Assembly: GCA_965221445.1 (NCBI GenBank) | Contig: CBDCSF010000013.1 | Span: 2,852,001-2,916,000, forward strand | DNA length: 64,000 bases | Reading direction: 5' to 3' | DNA from: MPNP01 sp965221445 | GTDB taxonomy: Bacteria; Pseudomonadota; Alphaproteobacteria; Rhodobacterales; Rhodobacteraceae | Part shown: in pieces, positions 62,780 to 64,000 of the stretch | Numbering within the stretch: the stretch's first letter is position 1 | Layout of the letters: each line of letters begins with the position of its first letter | Program-made: the position numbers and the translations under genes | Notes under the pieces: generated by a model | The model's database searches: none | What the model saw: only the letters and a program-made list of their open reading frames with translations | Told to the model about the DNA's origin: nothing

Positions 62780-63689
62780 TTGGTTAGCACGCAAACTGGA
62801 GGTTATGGCTCCTGAAATTGAGGTTGTTGTTCTTGATCCGGCCAGTCTTCAGGTTGACCGTCGCTACAAGAAGGTCAAGACTGATCGTCTTGATGCGGAG
62901 AAGATGATCCGTGCGTTGAAAGCTTGGCATACCGGTGATCGTGATGCGTTATCTCGGGTTCGCGTGCCACCGGAGGAAGTTGAGGACAAACGCCGTTTGG
63001 TTCGTGAGCGTGATGGTTTGATCGGGGAACGGATACGGTGTTATGGCAAGATACGTGGTGAGTTGCATACGCTTGGGATCTTTCATCTTGGGGCTGGTAC
63101 GCAGGATTTGTGTGCCGAATTATCGGTTGCCAAGACCGGCTACGATACGCCTGTACCGCCGCGGGCTTATGCCAAGATAAAACGGACTGTTGCCAGGTTG
63201 AATCTGGTCAGGGTACAAATTGCCGAGGTTGAGGCTGAATTGAATGAAATGGTTGCCCTTGGCAAGAAAGCAGATCCCACAACGATAGAAGGATTGGCGG
63301 CCACACTGGTTAGGGTCAAGGGGATTGGTATGGTTGATGCTACCTTATTGGCGAGTGAGGCGTATATACGGGACTTCAGGAACCGGCGTCAACTTGGTAA
63401 TTGGGCTGGTCTGACATCTGCCCCCTGGAGCTCTGGCAGCATGGACCGGGACCAGGGGATCACGAAAACTGGCCCGGCCAGGGTTCGCTCACATCTTATA
63501 CAGATGGCTTGGCGCTGGCTTCTTCACCAGCCTGAGAGCAAATTGTCTCTTTGGTATCGTGAAAGAACCAAAGATGGCCAGGGTCGGAACCGTAAGAAGT
63601 TGATTGTTGCCCTGGCTCGTAAGCTTCTGGTTGCCCTGTGGCAATTTGCAACCAGAGGTGTTATCCCAGAGGGAACTATTGTTCAATGA
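62780..63689 (+). pseudogene. IS110-family transposase, 3' part (interrupted)
   Basis: This part encodes the remainder of the IS110 transposase. It has the last two RuvC-domain acids in K-T-D-R-L-D-A, a coiled-coil-like region, and the C-terminal Tnp domain with V-K-G-I-G and the catalytic Ser region S-A-P-W-S-S-G. It also has the R-x-x-L-x-x-x-A-W helix typical of the family. The frame is open from the junction to the stop. Joined to 59038-59282 it gives a 384-residue protein without internal stops, so the RIT insertion is its only lesion. A start at the ATG at 62805 could give a fragment but would lack two of the four acids. Confidence 0.88.
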
Positions 63690-64000
63690 GAATACCACCT
63701 GGAAACAGGAGTTTTTCCATCATAACTGGACGCGGTTGTGGAGGAGACCGGGATAGGATATGTCGATGTCGGCATGTGAAAGGTCAACCGATTTGGGGAT
63801 TGGTCACCAGCAGTGGAACCGTAATTATAGATTGGTTTGACCTCCCGGAGTGTCGTCGCCACGAATGTGGGATTTTGGTCACGGAGTTGATGAGTATCAG
63901 CAAACCGAACCGGATAAGAGTTTGGTGCCACGATAAAGTGGTATCCTGCATAGAGAGATATGCAGCCCAATGACACTCGACCCGGACTCTAAAATGGCTG
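63690..64000 (+). ncRNA. IS110 right-end region, possible bridge/guide RNA locus
   Basis: 311 bp follow the transposase stop without a convincing gene. In IS1111-type members of the IS110 family the long non-coding right end produces the structured RNA that directs the recombinase to donor and target. I infer this from layout only; no secondary structure was computed, and the element may run past the window. Confidence 0.3.

Larger units (their letters stand above)
58965..64000 (+). mobile_element. IS110-family insertion sequence interrupted by a RIT element
   Basis: The transposase gene of this IS is split into 59038-59282 and 62780-63689 by the RIT insertion. The left boundary is a guess. 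AATGGCTG occurs at 58965-58972 and again as the last 8 bases of the window (63993-64000), about where the ends should be, and removing the RIT element would leave about 1.5 kb, a normal IS110 size. The short left end (66 bp) and long right end (~310 bp) resemble the IS1111 subgroup, whose guide RNA lies downstream of the transposase. Confidence 0.6.

Noticed and set aside
63638..63973. 111-codon frame after the IS110 transposase
   Set aside because: It overlaps the transposase 3' end in another frame, has no domain, and lies in the expected non-coding right end.
1..64000. tRNA and rRNA genes
   Set aside because: I looked for T-loop-like and conserved rRNA patterns; the few T-loop-like strings lie inside coding sequence, for example in nuoD, and do not fold as a tRNA by eye.

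Overview
The window looks like a chromosome segment of a moderately AT-rich alphaproteobacterium, probably free-living and aerobic. The main evidence is gene order: an uninterrupted nuoA-N operon followed directly by birA, coaX and the RNase J gene, and a tatABC / serS-surE-pcm-LytM neighbourhood. Both arrangements are characteristic of Alphaproteobacteria. I cannot name a genus from the sequence alone. Many genes start with TTG or GTG.

Region by region. Positions 1-7.8 kb hold two convergent outer-membrane autotransporter-type genes: a 5'-truncated barrel fragment and a 2022-residue repeat adhesin whose base composition changes abruptly in the middle. 8.0-11.2 kb is the glmU-glmS pair for UDP-GlcNAc synthesis. 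11.4-18.6 kb carries acyl-CoA metabolism: a HAD phosphatase, a DegT-type aminotransferase, isovaleryl-CoA dehydrogenase, acetoacetyl-CoA reductase with acetyl-CoA acetyltransferase, a beta-keto acid cleavage enzyme, and a methylglutaconyl-CoA hydratase-like crotonase. 18.7-20.8 kb encodes a partner-switching regulator (STAS protein, anti-sigma-type kinase, response-regulator PP2C phosphatase). 21.1-38.7 kb is the complex I operon and its alphaproteobacterial tail. 38.7-50.6 kb has a DEAD-box helicase, two short-chain dehydrogenases, an orphan ABC ATPase, tatABC, a DUF815 ATPase, and the block LytM factor-pcm-surE-serS on the minus strand.

From about 50.6 kb to the end the window is accessory DNA. 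It begins with a frameshifted ATPase-ankyrin gene between 19-bp inverted repeats and a decayed DNA methyltransferase-HNH fusion. Next comes a very AT-rich BcgI-like two-gene restriction-modification system bracketed by 134-bp inverted repeats. It is followed by an IS1595-family transposase with a coupled small membrane-protein gene. The last element is an IS110-family insertion sequence interrupted by a Recombinase-In-Trio (RIT) element.

The most striking structure is that nested element at about 58.97-64.0 kb. Three overlapping tyrosine recombinase genes lie between perfect 91-bp inverted repeats, inside an IS110 transposase gene. An 8-bp direct repeat (GAGGGCTT) marks both junctions. Recombination between these repeats would rebuild a continuous 384-codon IS110 reading frame and release a circle whose junction is a perfect 198-bp palindrome. 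The IR-bounded restriction module and the passenger-bearing IS1595 element next to it are the second most interesting feature.
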